Source: Planctomycetota bacterium | GTDB taxonomy: Bacteria; Planctomycetota; UBA1135; GCA-002686595 | Assembly (NCBI GenBank): GCA_016709875.1 | Contig: JADJLZ010000001.1 | Location: forward strand, 558,001 to 622,000 | Length of the DNA stretch: 64,000 nucleotides | Reading direction: 5' to 3' | Shown: piece by piece, positions 57,166 through 64,000 of the stretch | How positions within the stretch are numbered: the stretch's first letter is position 1 | Layout: every line of letters begins with the position of its first letter | Program-made: the position numbers and the translations under genes | Notes under the pieces: generated by a model | Databases searched by the model: none | What the model saw: the letters and a program-made list of their open reading frames with translations, nothing else | What the model was told of the DNA's origin: nothing

Positions 57166-58595
57166 AGCTCCGCGGTGAAAACGAAGCGATCGATCTCGGC
57201 CGCCGCGAGGTGCTGCGCCAGGGCGCGGTAGGCCTGGGCACGATCGCGCTCTCCTGTCTGCTCGGCGAGCAGGTGCGTGCGCAGGCGCAGCCCGACGGAC
57301 TGCCGCACTTCCCGGCCCGGGCGCGGCGCGTCGTGTACCTGCACATGGCCGGTGCGCCCTCGCACCTGGACTTGTTCGACCGCAAACCGACGCTGGCGCA
57401 GCTCGACGGCCAACCTGTGCCGGACAGTTTCATCAAGGGTGAGCGCTTCGCGTTCATCAAGGGACATCCCAAGGTGCTCGCCTCGCCCTTCGAGTTCGCG
57501 CGCCACGGCCAAAGCGGCGGCGAGTTCTCGCAGCTCCTGCCGCGCCTGGCCTCGAACGCCGATCGTTTGGCGATCGTGCGCTCGATGCACACGAGCGAAT
57601 TCAACCATGCGCCTGCGCAGCTGTTCCTCCAGACCGGCAGCGCGCGTGTCGGGCGGCCGAGCTTCGGGTCGTGGCTCTCCTACGGCCTGGGCTCGATGAA
57701 TCGCGACCTGCCGACCTTCGTCGTGCTCACCTCGGGCCGCTTCGGTCCCGACGGCGGCGCCTCGCTGTGGGGCCCGGGGTTCCTGCCGGGCGTGCACCAG
57801 GGCGTGCGCCTGCGCTCGCTCGGCGATCCCGTGCTGTACCTCGCCGATCCCGATGGGCTCGACCGCAACGGCCGGCGGCGCACGCTCGATGCACTCGGCG
57901 CGCTCAACCGCATGCACGAGGAGCGCACGGGCGACCCAGAGATCTCGACACGCATCGAGCAGTACGAGCTCGCCTTCCGCATGCAGCAGAGCGCGCCGGA
58001 GTTCGCCGACCTCTCGACCGAGCCGGAGTCGGTGCGCGCGCGCTACCGCGTCGAGCCGGGCAAGGTCAGCTTCGGCAACAACTGCCTGCTGGCGCGACGT
58101 CTGCTGGAACGCGGGGTGCGCTTCGTGCAGCTGTACCATTGGGGCTGGGACAGCCACGGCACGAGCCCGGACGACGACCTCGTCACCTCGCTGCCCAGGC
58201 GCTGCCAGGAAACCGACGGCCCGAGCGCAGCGCTGCTCGAAGACCTCGCCGAACGCGGGATGCTCGAGGACACGCTCTTCGTCTGGGGCGGCGAGTTCGG
58301 GCGGACTTGCATGAACGAGGAGCGCGACGGCTCGAAGTTCCTCGGCCGCGACCACCATCCGCACGCGTTCACGATGCTGCTCGCCGGCGGCGGTCTGAAA
58401 GCCGGCCTCACGCTGGGGGCGACCGACGAACTGGGCTACCGCGTGGTCGAGGATCCCGTCAGCGTGCACGACCTGCACGCCACGCTGCTGCGCCAGCTTG
58501 GGATCGACCACCTGCGCTTCACCCACCGCTCGCAGGGACGCGACTTCCGGCTGACCGACGTCGAGGGCGAGGTCGTCTCGAAGCTGCTGGCCTGA
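57162..58595 (+). CDS. DUF1501 (sulfatase-like) protein with Tat-type signal
   Basis: 477 residues. N-terminal twin-arginine signal (LGRREVLRQGAVGLGTIAL). The DUF1501 body is complete: VYLHMAGAPSHLDLFDRKP, GQPVPDSFIKG, VRSMHTSEFNHAPAQLF, FVVLTSGRFGPDGGASLWG, FVQLYHWGWDSHG and WGGEFGRTCMNEERDG ending with RDHHPHAFTMLLAGGGLK. The fold belongs to the alkaline phosphatase/sulfatase superfamily but without the sulfatase formylglycine site. Its pair with PSD1 is almost invariant in planctomycetes. Export by Tat suggests folding or cofactor insertion in the cytoplasm. Function of the pair not established. Confidence 0.93.
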   Translation: MKLRGENEAIDLGRREVLRQGAVGLGTIALSCLLGEQVRAQAQPDGLPHFPARARRVVYLHMAGAPSHLDLFDRKPTLAQLDGQPVPDSFIKGERFAFIKGHPKVLASPFEFARHGQSGGEFSQLLPRLASNADRLAIVRSMHTSEFNHAPAQLFLQTGSARVGRPSFGSWLSYGLGSMNRDLPTFVVLTSGRFGPDGGASLWGPGFLPGVHQGVRLRSLGDPVLYLADPDGLDRNGRRRTLDALGALNRMHEERTGDPEISTRIEQYELAFRMQQSAPEFADLSTEPESVRARYRVEPGKVSFGNNCLLARRLLERGVRFVQLYHWGWDSHGTSPDDDLVTSLPRRCQETDGPSAALLEDLAERGMLEDTLFVWGGEFGRTCMNEERDGSKFLGRDHHPHAFTMLLAGGGLKAGLTLGATDELGYRVVEDPVSVHDLHATLLRQLGIDHLRFTHRSQGRDFRLTDVEGEVVSKLLA

Positions 58596-58601
58596 AATGC
58601 A

Positions 58602-58626
58602 CCGGGGCCGCGCGTGGCGGCCCCGG
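58602..58626. terminator. Hairpin between convergent genes
   Basis: A 10-bp perfect stem, CCGGGGCCGC with GCGGCCCCGG and a GCGTG loop, lies six bases after the DUF1501 stop and 29 bases before the end of the minus-strand peptidase gene. It could serve both strands. Confidence 0.6.
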
Positions 58627-58655
58627 GCAGTCGAATCAGGTTCGAGCTTCGCCGA

Positions 58656-60797
58656 TCACGGGCACCAGGGCACCTGCAGCGCGTCCGAAGCGTTGTAGAA
58701 CGCTCCGCCCGCGGCCGGGTCTCGGTACCAGGCCTGGAAGTACCAGGTCTCGCCAGAGTGGATCTGCACTCCGCTCGGCAGCGTGTTGAGGTCGAGCGTC
58801 CAGACCAGGTCCCCGAACATGTTCGAGCTGGTCGCCGGCAGGCGGTAGAGCGGGTTGCCGACGCAACGCCAACCGTTGCCGAAGGGAACCAGCGTCTGGT
58901 TCTGCCCGAAGAAGAACAGGCCGGTCTTGTTCGCCGGGAGCCCGATGGCATTCAGCACGAGGTCGTTGTTGGAGATGTCGTTGCTGCCCGCGTAGCCCAT
59001 CAGCGCCTCGCCACCGGTGCTGTTGATGGAGCTCAGGCACACGCTCGTCGGCGAGGGGCAGGAGACCGTCAGGCCAGGGAATCCCTGCGTGCGGAAACCG
59101 CTGTCGATCGGCGTGAAGTGCGGCGTCCCGTTCGAGATGTTGCCGTCGTCGTCGTCCAGCGTCATCCACTGGGTCTCGATGATCGACTTGATCTGCGTCT
59201 GGTTGTACGCGTTCATCCAGCCGAGGAAGAGCGCATTGGCGGTCAGGTCGCCCTGCGTTCCGCCGAGCACGGTGTTGAGGTTGTTGCGCACCTTCCACGC
59301 CGCGCCCATCCACACCTCGCCGTCGTTGTGCACTTCGCCGTAGCAGCCGCCGCAGCAGTCGCCGCAGAACTGACGGTTGTTGTTGCCCGTGCGGATGAAG
59401 CTGCTGCCGGCGAAGTTCTGGCCGACGATCGGCGTATCCCACATGTACATGGCCCAGACGTCGGCGTTGCCTTCTCCCATGCCGTCGTTGCCGTTGCCGG
59501 TGCTGTAGCGATCGTTCATCCAGTGGCCCTGCTCGTGCGTGATCACGGTCGAGTAGGCCGTGTTGTTGCAGCCGCCGCCCGCGGGGAAGAAGTTGATCGA
59601 GCTGCCGTTGTAGTAGGCGTTGCAGGTGCCCGCGACATTGGTGTTCGCGACCGTCACGAAGTCGCCGTGCGAATCCGTCGGGTTGATGCCGCGGATCCAG
59701 TCGCGCATCATCGTCGAGACGATGTACGCGTTGGCCTGCGGGGTCACGGTGGCCGCCGAGGAGGGGTTGAGCAGCGCGGCGTTGCTCGTCCCCGGCGGGA
59801 GCGAGAGGACCAGCGAGTAGTCCGCGCCCGGGGAGTAGTTCACCGAAGCGTAGGTACCCACGAAGGTGAACGTGACGTTCGTGTTGACGTTCAGGCCCGG
59901 GAAGTTGAAGTGGCCCGAGGCATCCGTGTAGACGGTCGTCGCACCGGCCTGGCAGCGGCCGTACTTGATCACCTGCGCGGTCTCCGGGTTGGAGGCGATG
60001 TCGGGCGCGAGTCCGGGCGAGGCCATCGCCGTCACGTTGCCGCCCACATCGAAGTGCTGGATGCCTTCGTCCATGCGCAGGATCTTGCCGTCGAGCGCGT
60101 CGACATAGACCAGCTTGCGCAGCGGCTCGGCGTCGGCGGAGGACCAATTGCACTCGACCTTGTACGCCAGGCGTCCGCGGCGGCTGCCGTCGACGCGGAT
60201 CTGAGCGATGAGCAGTTCGGGGGCGCCCGTCTGCAGCGCTTCGAAGTTCGTCGCGTCGAAGAAGGCCGTGCGCGCGAAGGCGGCGGCATCTCCCGCGTCG
60301 ATCACGGGCTGCGAGTCGATCGAGGCGGTGTCGGGAAGACCCGAGGACTGCACCGAGAGCAGTTCGCCGCTCGCGGAGAAGAGCAGGTTGAGGAACGCGC
60401 CCTCGACCTGGATCCCGTTGACCGACTGGCGCAGGCGCACCGTCTGCTTGTCGCCCGAACCGACCTGGCCCAGCGGCAGGAAGGTCGTGTCCTGGAAGGA
60501 GAGCGTCGAGGCGTCCAGACCGTGCAGGCTCGCAGCCAGCGGCGCGAGTTCGAGCGCGCGCGCGGCGAACTCGGCGTCGTTCCGCGGAGCCGCAGCCGGT
60601 GCCTGGGTGTGGCCGCCGTACACCATCTGAGCCCAGCCCGTCTCCGGGTCGAGCGCGTAGTTCCAAGTCGACCCGTTCGTGGCGCGCCACGCGCCGAGCG
60701 CGGCGTCGAGGTCGGGGCGAGCCGTCGCGCTCGCCTGGGTCCATCCGATCGGCGAAAGCGCTGCGAGCGCTACCAGTGAGAGAATCCGAGTTTGCAT
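58656..60797 (-). CDS. Exported fungalysin-like (M36-type) metallopeptidase
   Basis: 713 residues. Signal peptide (ILSLVALAALSPIGWTQA). FTP/PepSY pro-region at about 85-245 (SVNGIQVEGAFLNLLFSASG, KLVYVDALDGKILRMDEG). Zinc peptidase site HEQGH at 421-425 with the third ligand in MGEGNADVWAMY (Glu442), as in thermolysin-like M36 enzymes. A Cys-rich patch follows (FCGDCCGGCYG). The last 120 residues form a planctomycete C-terminal module (LVLNAIGLPANKTGLFFFG, GWRCVGNPLYRLP, WYFQAWYRDPAAGGAF) different from, but similar in layout to, the shared domain of the other exported proteins. Likely secreted and self-processing. Confidence 0.88.
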   Translation of the reverse strand: MQTRILSLVALAALSPIGWTQASATARPDLDAALGAWRATNGSTWNYALDPETGWAQMVYGGHTQAPAAAPRNDAEFAARALELAPLAASLHGLDASTLSFQDTTFLPLGQVGSGDKQTVRLRQSVNGIQVEGAFLNLLFSASGELLSVQSSGLPDTASIDSQPVIDAGDAAAFARTAFFDATNFEALQTGAPELLIAQIRVDGSRRGRLAYKVECNWSSADAEPLRKLVYVDALDGKILRMDEGIQHFDVGGNVTAMASPGLAPDIASNPETAQVIKYGRCQAGATTVYTDASGHFNFPGLNVNTNVTFTFVGTYASVNYSPGADYSLVLSLPPGTSNAALLNPSSAATVTPQANAYIVSTMMRDWIRGINPTDSHGDFVTVANTNVAGTCNAYYNGSSINFFPAGGGCNNTAYSTVITHEQGHWMNDRYSTGNGNDGMGEGNADVWAMYMWDTPIVGQNFAGSSFIRTGNNNRQFCGDCCGGCYGEVHNDGEVWMGAAWKVRNNLNTVLGGTQGDLTANALFLGWMNAYNQTQIKSIIETQWMTLDDDDGNISNGTPHFTPIDSGFRTQGFPGLTVSCPSPTSVCLSSINSTGGEALMGYAGSNDISNNDLVLNAIGLPANKTGLFFFGQNQTLVPFGNGWRCVGNPLYRLPATSSNMFGDLVWTLDLNTLPSGVQIHSGETWYFQAWYRDPAAGGAFYNASDALQVPWCP

Positions 60798-60832
60798 GAG
60801 AGGATGTGAAACCTATGCAGAGGTCTGGGGGG

Positions 60833-60853
60833 AGGCGCCTCTCGAAGGCGCCT
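60833..60853 (-). other. Hairpin upstream of the metallopeptidase gene
   Basis: AGGCGCCT twice around CTCGA forms an 8-bp stem. Because each arm is itself a palindrome, it is the same on both strands. It lies 36 bases upstream of the peptidase ATG, in the leader between HU and this gene. Confidence 0.4.
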
Positions 60854-60985
60854 TGGGGCAGAACGCCCGATCCAGGTACGGGCCTTGGGACGGATCCGCG
60901 CGGCATTCGGTTCCGACTGTCTGGGGTGCGCGGTCCATTTCCAAGCCTACCCCGGCGAGCGTGGAAAGGGGTCCGTTCAATGCGA

Positions 60986-61017
60986 GGCCCCGCCGGAAAA
61001 AAAGTTCCAGCGGGGCC
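60986..61017 (-). terminator. Hairpin downstream of the HU gene
   Basis: An 11-bp stem with one G-U pair on the minus strand, GGCCCCGCTGG with CCGGCGGGGCC, and loop AACTTTTTTT, 56 bases after the HU stop. A smaller hairpin (GCCC-GAAA-GGGC) lies directly after the stop at about 61056-61067. Confidence 0.5.
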
Positions 61018-61073
61018 AGGGATGTCTCGCGTCGAGACAGCGCTTCGTGGAGCTTGCCCTTTCGGGCAGTCGC

Positions 61074-61463
61074 TCACACCATCGACTTCAGCGCCTTCAG
61101 AGGACGGATCTTGATCACGTTGCGGGCCGGCTTGGCCTTGAACATGACTTCTTCCTTCGTGAACGGGTTGATGCCCTTGCGAGCCTTGGTGGCGGGCTTG
61201 CGGACCACGATGACCTTCATCATGCCGCCGACGTTGAGCACGCCCGGGCCGCTCTTCGAGAGGTCGGCGGAGATGACCTTGCCGAGCGTGTCGAAGATCG
61301 TCGCGACCTGCTTGCGCGGGACCCCGGTCACACCGGAAATCGTCGTGTAGAACTCGCCCTTGATGCGGGGCTTGTTCGCGGGCGAAACCTTCACGGGCTT
61401 CGGCGCCGCCTTGGCAGACTTCGCGGACTTCGCAGACTTCGGGGACTTGTTTTTCTTGGCCAT
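61074..61463 (-). CDS. HU-like DNA-binding protein with Lys/Ser/Ala-rich N-terminal tail
   Basis: 129 residues. Residues 1-35 are a histone-H1-like tail (KSPKSAKSAKSAKAAPKPVK). The rest is a full HU/IHF fold: TTISGVTGVPRKQVATIFD, LSKSGPGVLNVGGMMKVIV and VRKPATKARKGINPFTKEE, with the DNA-intercalating RKGINPF turn intact. The tailed form differs from the usual 90-residue HU and resembles those of some planctomycetes and actinobacteria, where the tail binds DNA or RNA. Probably a major nucleoid protein. The start MAKKN at 61463 is certain; extension upstream would run antisense through the next gene. Confidence 0.92.
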   Translation of the reverse strand: MAKKNKSPKSAKSAKSAKAAPKPVKVSPANKPRIKGEFYTTISGVTGVPRKQVATIFDTLGKVISADLSKSGPGVLNVGGMMKVIVVRKPATKARKGINPFTKEEVMFKAKPARNVIKIRPLKALKSMV

Positions 61464-61682
61464 GTTCGGTTGGTGCCTTTTCTTCGGGAAAACCAGGGGT
61501 TTTTGGCCCCTCAGGCATCGTGAGTAACAAACGCCCACAGGGCGATCAACGAGCATGTAGCGGTTTTCTCCGGAAAAACAGGCGTTCTCGGAGACGGTCG
61601 GCGCGCCTCCCCCCCTCCCCGAAGTCCGGTTTGCGCTCCGAACGAGGCCTCGCTTGCCTGCCAGCGAGTGCGTTCGAGGGAG

Positions 61683-61688
61683 TAGAAT
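61683..61688 (+). promoter_or_regulatory. Candidate -10 element (TAGAAT) of the beta-helix gene
   Basis: Six bases before the ATG at 61695. A TTGCCT at 61654 is too far for a -35 (23-base spacer). Suggests a leaderless transcript. Confidence 0.4.
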
Positions 61689-61694
61689 CGTGGC

Positions 61695-63656
61695 ATGCCC
61701 GCGCGCACGAAGACACTCCTCCCGATCCTCGCCGCGTGCGCGTTGGCCGCCTGCGCCAAGACATCCAGCAGCGCGCGCGTGCGCTTTGTTCACCCCGGCG
61801 GAACAGGCGCGGGGAACTCGTGGAACGATGCAGCGGGCTCCCTGCAGGCCATCCTGGAGCAGTCTCGCCCTGGCGACGAGGTCTGGGTGGCCTCCGGGAC
61901 GTACCGACCCGCGGGCCCTGGAGGCCCGCGCGGCGAGAGCTTCCAGATGCGTGAGGGAGTCGCCCTGCGGGGCGGTTTCTCGGGGGGCGAGGCGAGCCCA
62001 GAGGAGCGCGATCCGCAGGCGCCCGCCTCGATCCTCGATGGCGACCTCGACGCTGACGACGGGCCCGATTTCAGTGCTCGCGCGGACAACAGCTACCACG
62101 TCCTCGTCGCGCACATGATCCAGTCGGGCACGCTCGAGCGCTTCACGGTGCGCGGCGGCTACGCCGACGGGCCGGCCCTGGGAGCGCACGTCGAGAGCGG
62201 CGACCAGGGCTCGGGCCTCAACGTCTACCACTCGCACCCGCGCGTGATCGACTGCCGTTTCGTCGACAACTGGGCCTCCAACCACGGCACGGTCAACGAC
62301 CACGGCGGCGGGACCTACGAGGACTGTGAATTCAGCGCGAACCGGGCTGGCAGCCTGGGAGCCGGCCTGTATTTCCACGGCGACATCGAGGCGCACGCCT
62401 ACCGCTGCCGCTTCTACGGCAACCGGACACCCGGTCAAGGCGGGGGCGCGTACAGCCGCAGCTACGCCGGATCGAGCCTGGAGGACTGCACCTTCATCGG
62501 CAACCAGGCCGAGCGCGGCGGTGGCCTGTACATGGCCGAGGGGAGCGCCACGACGCTCGCGCGCGGCGAGTTCCTGGCCAACGTCGGGGACATTGGCGGC
62601 GGCGGCCTGTACATCGAGAACGGTACGGGGCTCGTGCAGGAGTGCAGCTTCGTCGGCAACTCCGCCGGTCACGACGTTCAGGACGGCGGCGCAGGCTCCG
62701 GCGGCAGCGGTGGAGGCGGCCTGTGGGCCAGCGTCGGCGCGCCGACGATCGAGGACTGCGTCTTCGACTCCAACACGGCCTCCTTCGGCGCGGGGGTGTA
62801 CCTGAGCGACGCCACGCTGGCGCTCGTGCGCCGCTGCCAGTTCCTCGGCGGGCTCGCGTTCGAAGCGGGGGGCTTGTACGTGCTGCACTCCCCCGCCACC
62901 GCGGAGGACTGCCTGTTCCTCGGCAACACCGCCGCGGGCGGCGGGTTCTCCGTCGGGGGCGGGATGAGCGTCTATTTCTCGCTCGCGACGGCCCGGCGCT
63001 GCCGCTTCGTCGACAATGCTGCGGAACTTGGGGGTGGCGGCCTCTACACCGAGGGCGAGGCGCCGAGCTTCGACCGCTGCGAATTCGTCGGCAACAGCGC
63101 CTTCGGCGACAAGCAGGGCTGGGGCGGGGGCTACATGGCCGGCTACCACACCGTTCCACGGCTCACGAACTGCTCCTTCCAGGGCAACCGCGCGAACCAA
63201 GGTGGCGGCATGTTCGCGATCGCGTTCGCGGAGCCGACGCTCGTCAACGCGAGCTTTTCGGGCAACGCAGCGCTGCAGCAGGGCGGCGGGATCGCCGCGA
63301 CGATCCTGAGCGCTCCGCGGCTCCAAAACACGGTCTGTTGGAGCAACTTCCCCGACGAATGGAGCGGCGCGGAGGTGCTCTTCGAGCAGAGTTCGGTCGG
63401 GATCGATCCGCACTTCGTGCTCGATCCGCAGGCGGGTCCCGATGGTGATTGGGCGACCCAGGACGACCTGCGCGGGAACCTGCGACTGGGGAGCGGATCA
63501 GCCTGCCGCGACGCGGGTGACAACGCTCGGCTCGGCGAGGACGAAACACTCGACCTCGACGGGAATCCGCGCTTCCGCGACGACCCCGCCACGCGGGACT
63601 CGGGAGTGGGGAGCGCGCCCGTGGTCGACCTGGGCGCCTACGAGGCGGACTCCTAG
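61695..63656 (+). CDS. Lipoprotein with right-handed beta-helix repeats
   Basis: 653 residues. Lipobox LAAC twice within the signal (ILAACALAAC), modification Cys probably the second. The opening VRFVHPGGTGAGNSWNDA and DEVWVASGTYRP is the usual entry of exported parallel-beta-helix proteins. Then some ten to twelve repeats around C-x-F-x-G-N-x-A-x-x-G-G-G-x-Y (CTFIGNQAERGGGLYM, CRFVDNAAELGGGGLY, CSFQGNRANQGGGMF), typical of the polymorphic-membrane-protein-like and pectate-lyase-like group. The end DAGDNARL...DLDGNPRF and DLGAYE is the classic closing motif. Binds or cleaves a surface polymer; no catalytic residues could be chosen. Stop shares CTAG with the convergent protease gene. Confidence 0.86.
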   Translation: MPARTKTLLPILAACALAACAKTSSSARVRFVHPGGTGAGNSWNDAAGSLQAILEQSRPGDEVWVASGTYRPAGPGGPRGESFQMREGVALRGGFSGGEASPEERDPQAPASILDGDLDADDGPDFSARADNSYHVLVAHMIQSGTLERFTVRGGYADGPALGAHVESGDQGSGLNVYHSHPRVIDCRFVDNWASNHGTVNDHGGGTYEDCEFSANRAGSLGAGLYFHGDIEAHAYRCRFYGNRTPGQGGGAYSRSYAGSSLEDCTFIGNQAERGGGLYMAEGSATTLARGEFLANVGDIGGGGLYIENGTGLVQECSFVGNSAGHDVQDGGAGSGGSGGGGLWASVGAPTIEDCVFDSNTASFGAGVYLSDATLALVRRCQFLGGLAFEAGGLYVLHSPATAEDCLFLGNTAAGGGFSVGGGMSVYFSLATARRCRFVDNAAELGGGGLYTEGEAPSFDRCEFVGNSAFGDKQGWGGGYMAGYHTVPRLTNCSFQGNRANQGGGMFAIAFAEPTLVNASFSGNAALQQGGGIAATILSAPRLQNTVCWSNFPDEWSGAEVLFEQSSVGIDPHFVLDPQAGPDGDWATQDDLRGNLRLGSGSACRDAGDNARLGEDETLDLDGNPRFRDDPATRDSGVGSAPVVDLGAYEADS

Positions 63657-64000
63657 ACCTCGCCCGTACGCGTCGCGAAGGGCGAGTGGCGCTGCGACCA
63701 GCGCATCAACCAGCACATCAGCGCCACGGTCGCCGCCATGAATCCGCCCAGCGCGAGTCGCCCCATGCCCTGGCCGTGCATCAGGATCCAGTCGTAGCTC
63801 CCGTGCAGCAGCACCGCCGCGACGACCGCCAGCGCCGCGAGCTCGCCGCGCCAGCGTCCCCCAGCGAGCTTCGCGCGCACCAGAAAGAACCCCGCCGGCG
63901 CGAGGAACACGACGTGCGCCAGCGTCGAGGTGAATCCGCGCACCACGATCAGGCGCGCGTCGCCCTCGCTGGCGAGGAAGAAGGCGTTCTCGATGGATGC
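63653..64000 (-). CDS. PrsW-family intramembrane protease, C-terminal part, cut by the right edge
   Basis: About 116 residues in the window, reading ASIENAFFLASEGDARLIVV, RGFTSTLAHVVFLAPAGFF, then VLLHGSYDWILMHGQGMG with the family HG..D motif, and a final helix GGFMAATVALMCWLM. The EExxR/K-type N-terminal part of the active site lies beyond the right edge. Related proteases cut anti-sigma factors in Bacillus; here the target is unknown. Convergent with, and sharing a CTAG stop with, the beta-helix gene. Confidence 0.75.
   Translation of the reverse strand, partial: ASIENAFFLASEGDARLIVVRGFTSTLAHVVFLAPAGFFLVRAKLAGGRWRGELAALAVVAAVLLHGSYDWILMHGQGMGRLALGGFMAATVALMCWLMRWSQRHSPFATRTGEV

Noticed and set aside
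61464..63413. A 650-residue N-terminal extension of the HU gene
   Set aside because: It would run antisense through the beta-helix lipoprotein. The HU start MAKKN is typical, and the extension has no domain.

Overview
The window looks like a chromosome segment of a GC-rich member of the Planctomycetota. The evidence is family content: a PSD1-type cytochrome gene (DUF1549/DUF1553) with its DUF1501 partner, a Ser/Thr kinase fused to TPRs, a HEAT protein with a glycine-run N-terminus, and several exported proteins that share one cysteine-rich C-terminal domain. No phage, transposon, CRISPR array or plasmid function was seen. The assignment is inference, and no marker gene fixes the exact lineage.

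Layout. 1-9.8 kb is housekeeping: dus (broken, runs off the left edge), an amidohydrolase-like protein, an RlmI-type rRNA methyltransferase, an unusually long GreA, ahcY, gluQ, a GNAT enzyme and tRNA-Asn. 10-20 kb is accessory: exported proteins, a creatininase-family protein, a zinc-ribbon membrane protein, a basic DNA-binding protein, a probable SelW-like selenoprotein not visible as a normal open frame (TGA at 13377-13379), and three exported proteins with the shared C-terminal domain. 20-28 kb holds a YebC-family regulator, the kinase-TPR protein, a methyltransferase, a GIY-YIG protein and an SLC13-type permease. 28.4-35 kb is a complete RND efflux locus: pump and adaptor facing a divergent TetR regulator and TolC-like channel. 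35-42.4 kb has a putative metallopeptidase, two more exported proteins, and the DUF47-PiT phosphate transport pair. 42.5-48.8 kb has a HEAT-repeat protein and a three-gene cluster built around a MamK-like actin, a degenerate-GGDEF coiled-coil protein and a single-pass membrane protein. 48.9-51 kb is a Sir2 deacylase divergent from a C25 (gingipain-type) peptidase. 51-54.3 kb is a methionine operon (hom-metX-metB joined by GTGA overlaps) headed by a clear SAM-I riboswitch. 54.4-64 kb is the PSD1/DUF1501 pair, a fungalysin-like peptidase, a histone-like HU protein, a beta-helix lipoprotein and a partial PrsW-type protease.

How parts work together. AhcY (SAH recycling) and the riboswitch-controlled hom-metX-metB operon both belong to the methionine/SAM cycle. 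The efflux locus is self-contained with its own regulator. DUF47 overlaps and probably controls PiT. The actin, GGDEF-like and membrane genes are adjacent and same-strand, suggesting a filament system with unknown cargo.

Sequence quality matters here. At least ten genes are interrupted by small frameshifts, often at runs of one base. In one gene two shifts compensate each other, so most look like base-calling errors rather than gene decay. Two further genes (dus, metB) lack about 16-20 codons of a conserved region. Genes noted as frameshifted below are given their full reconstructed span.
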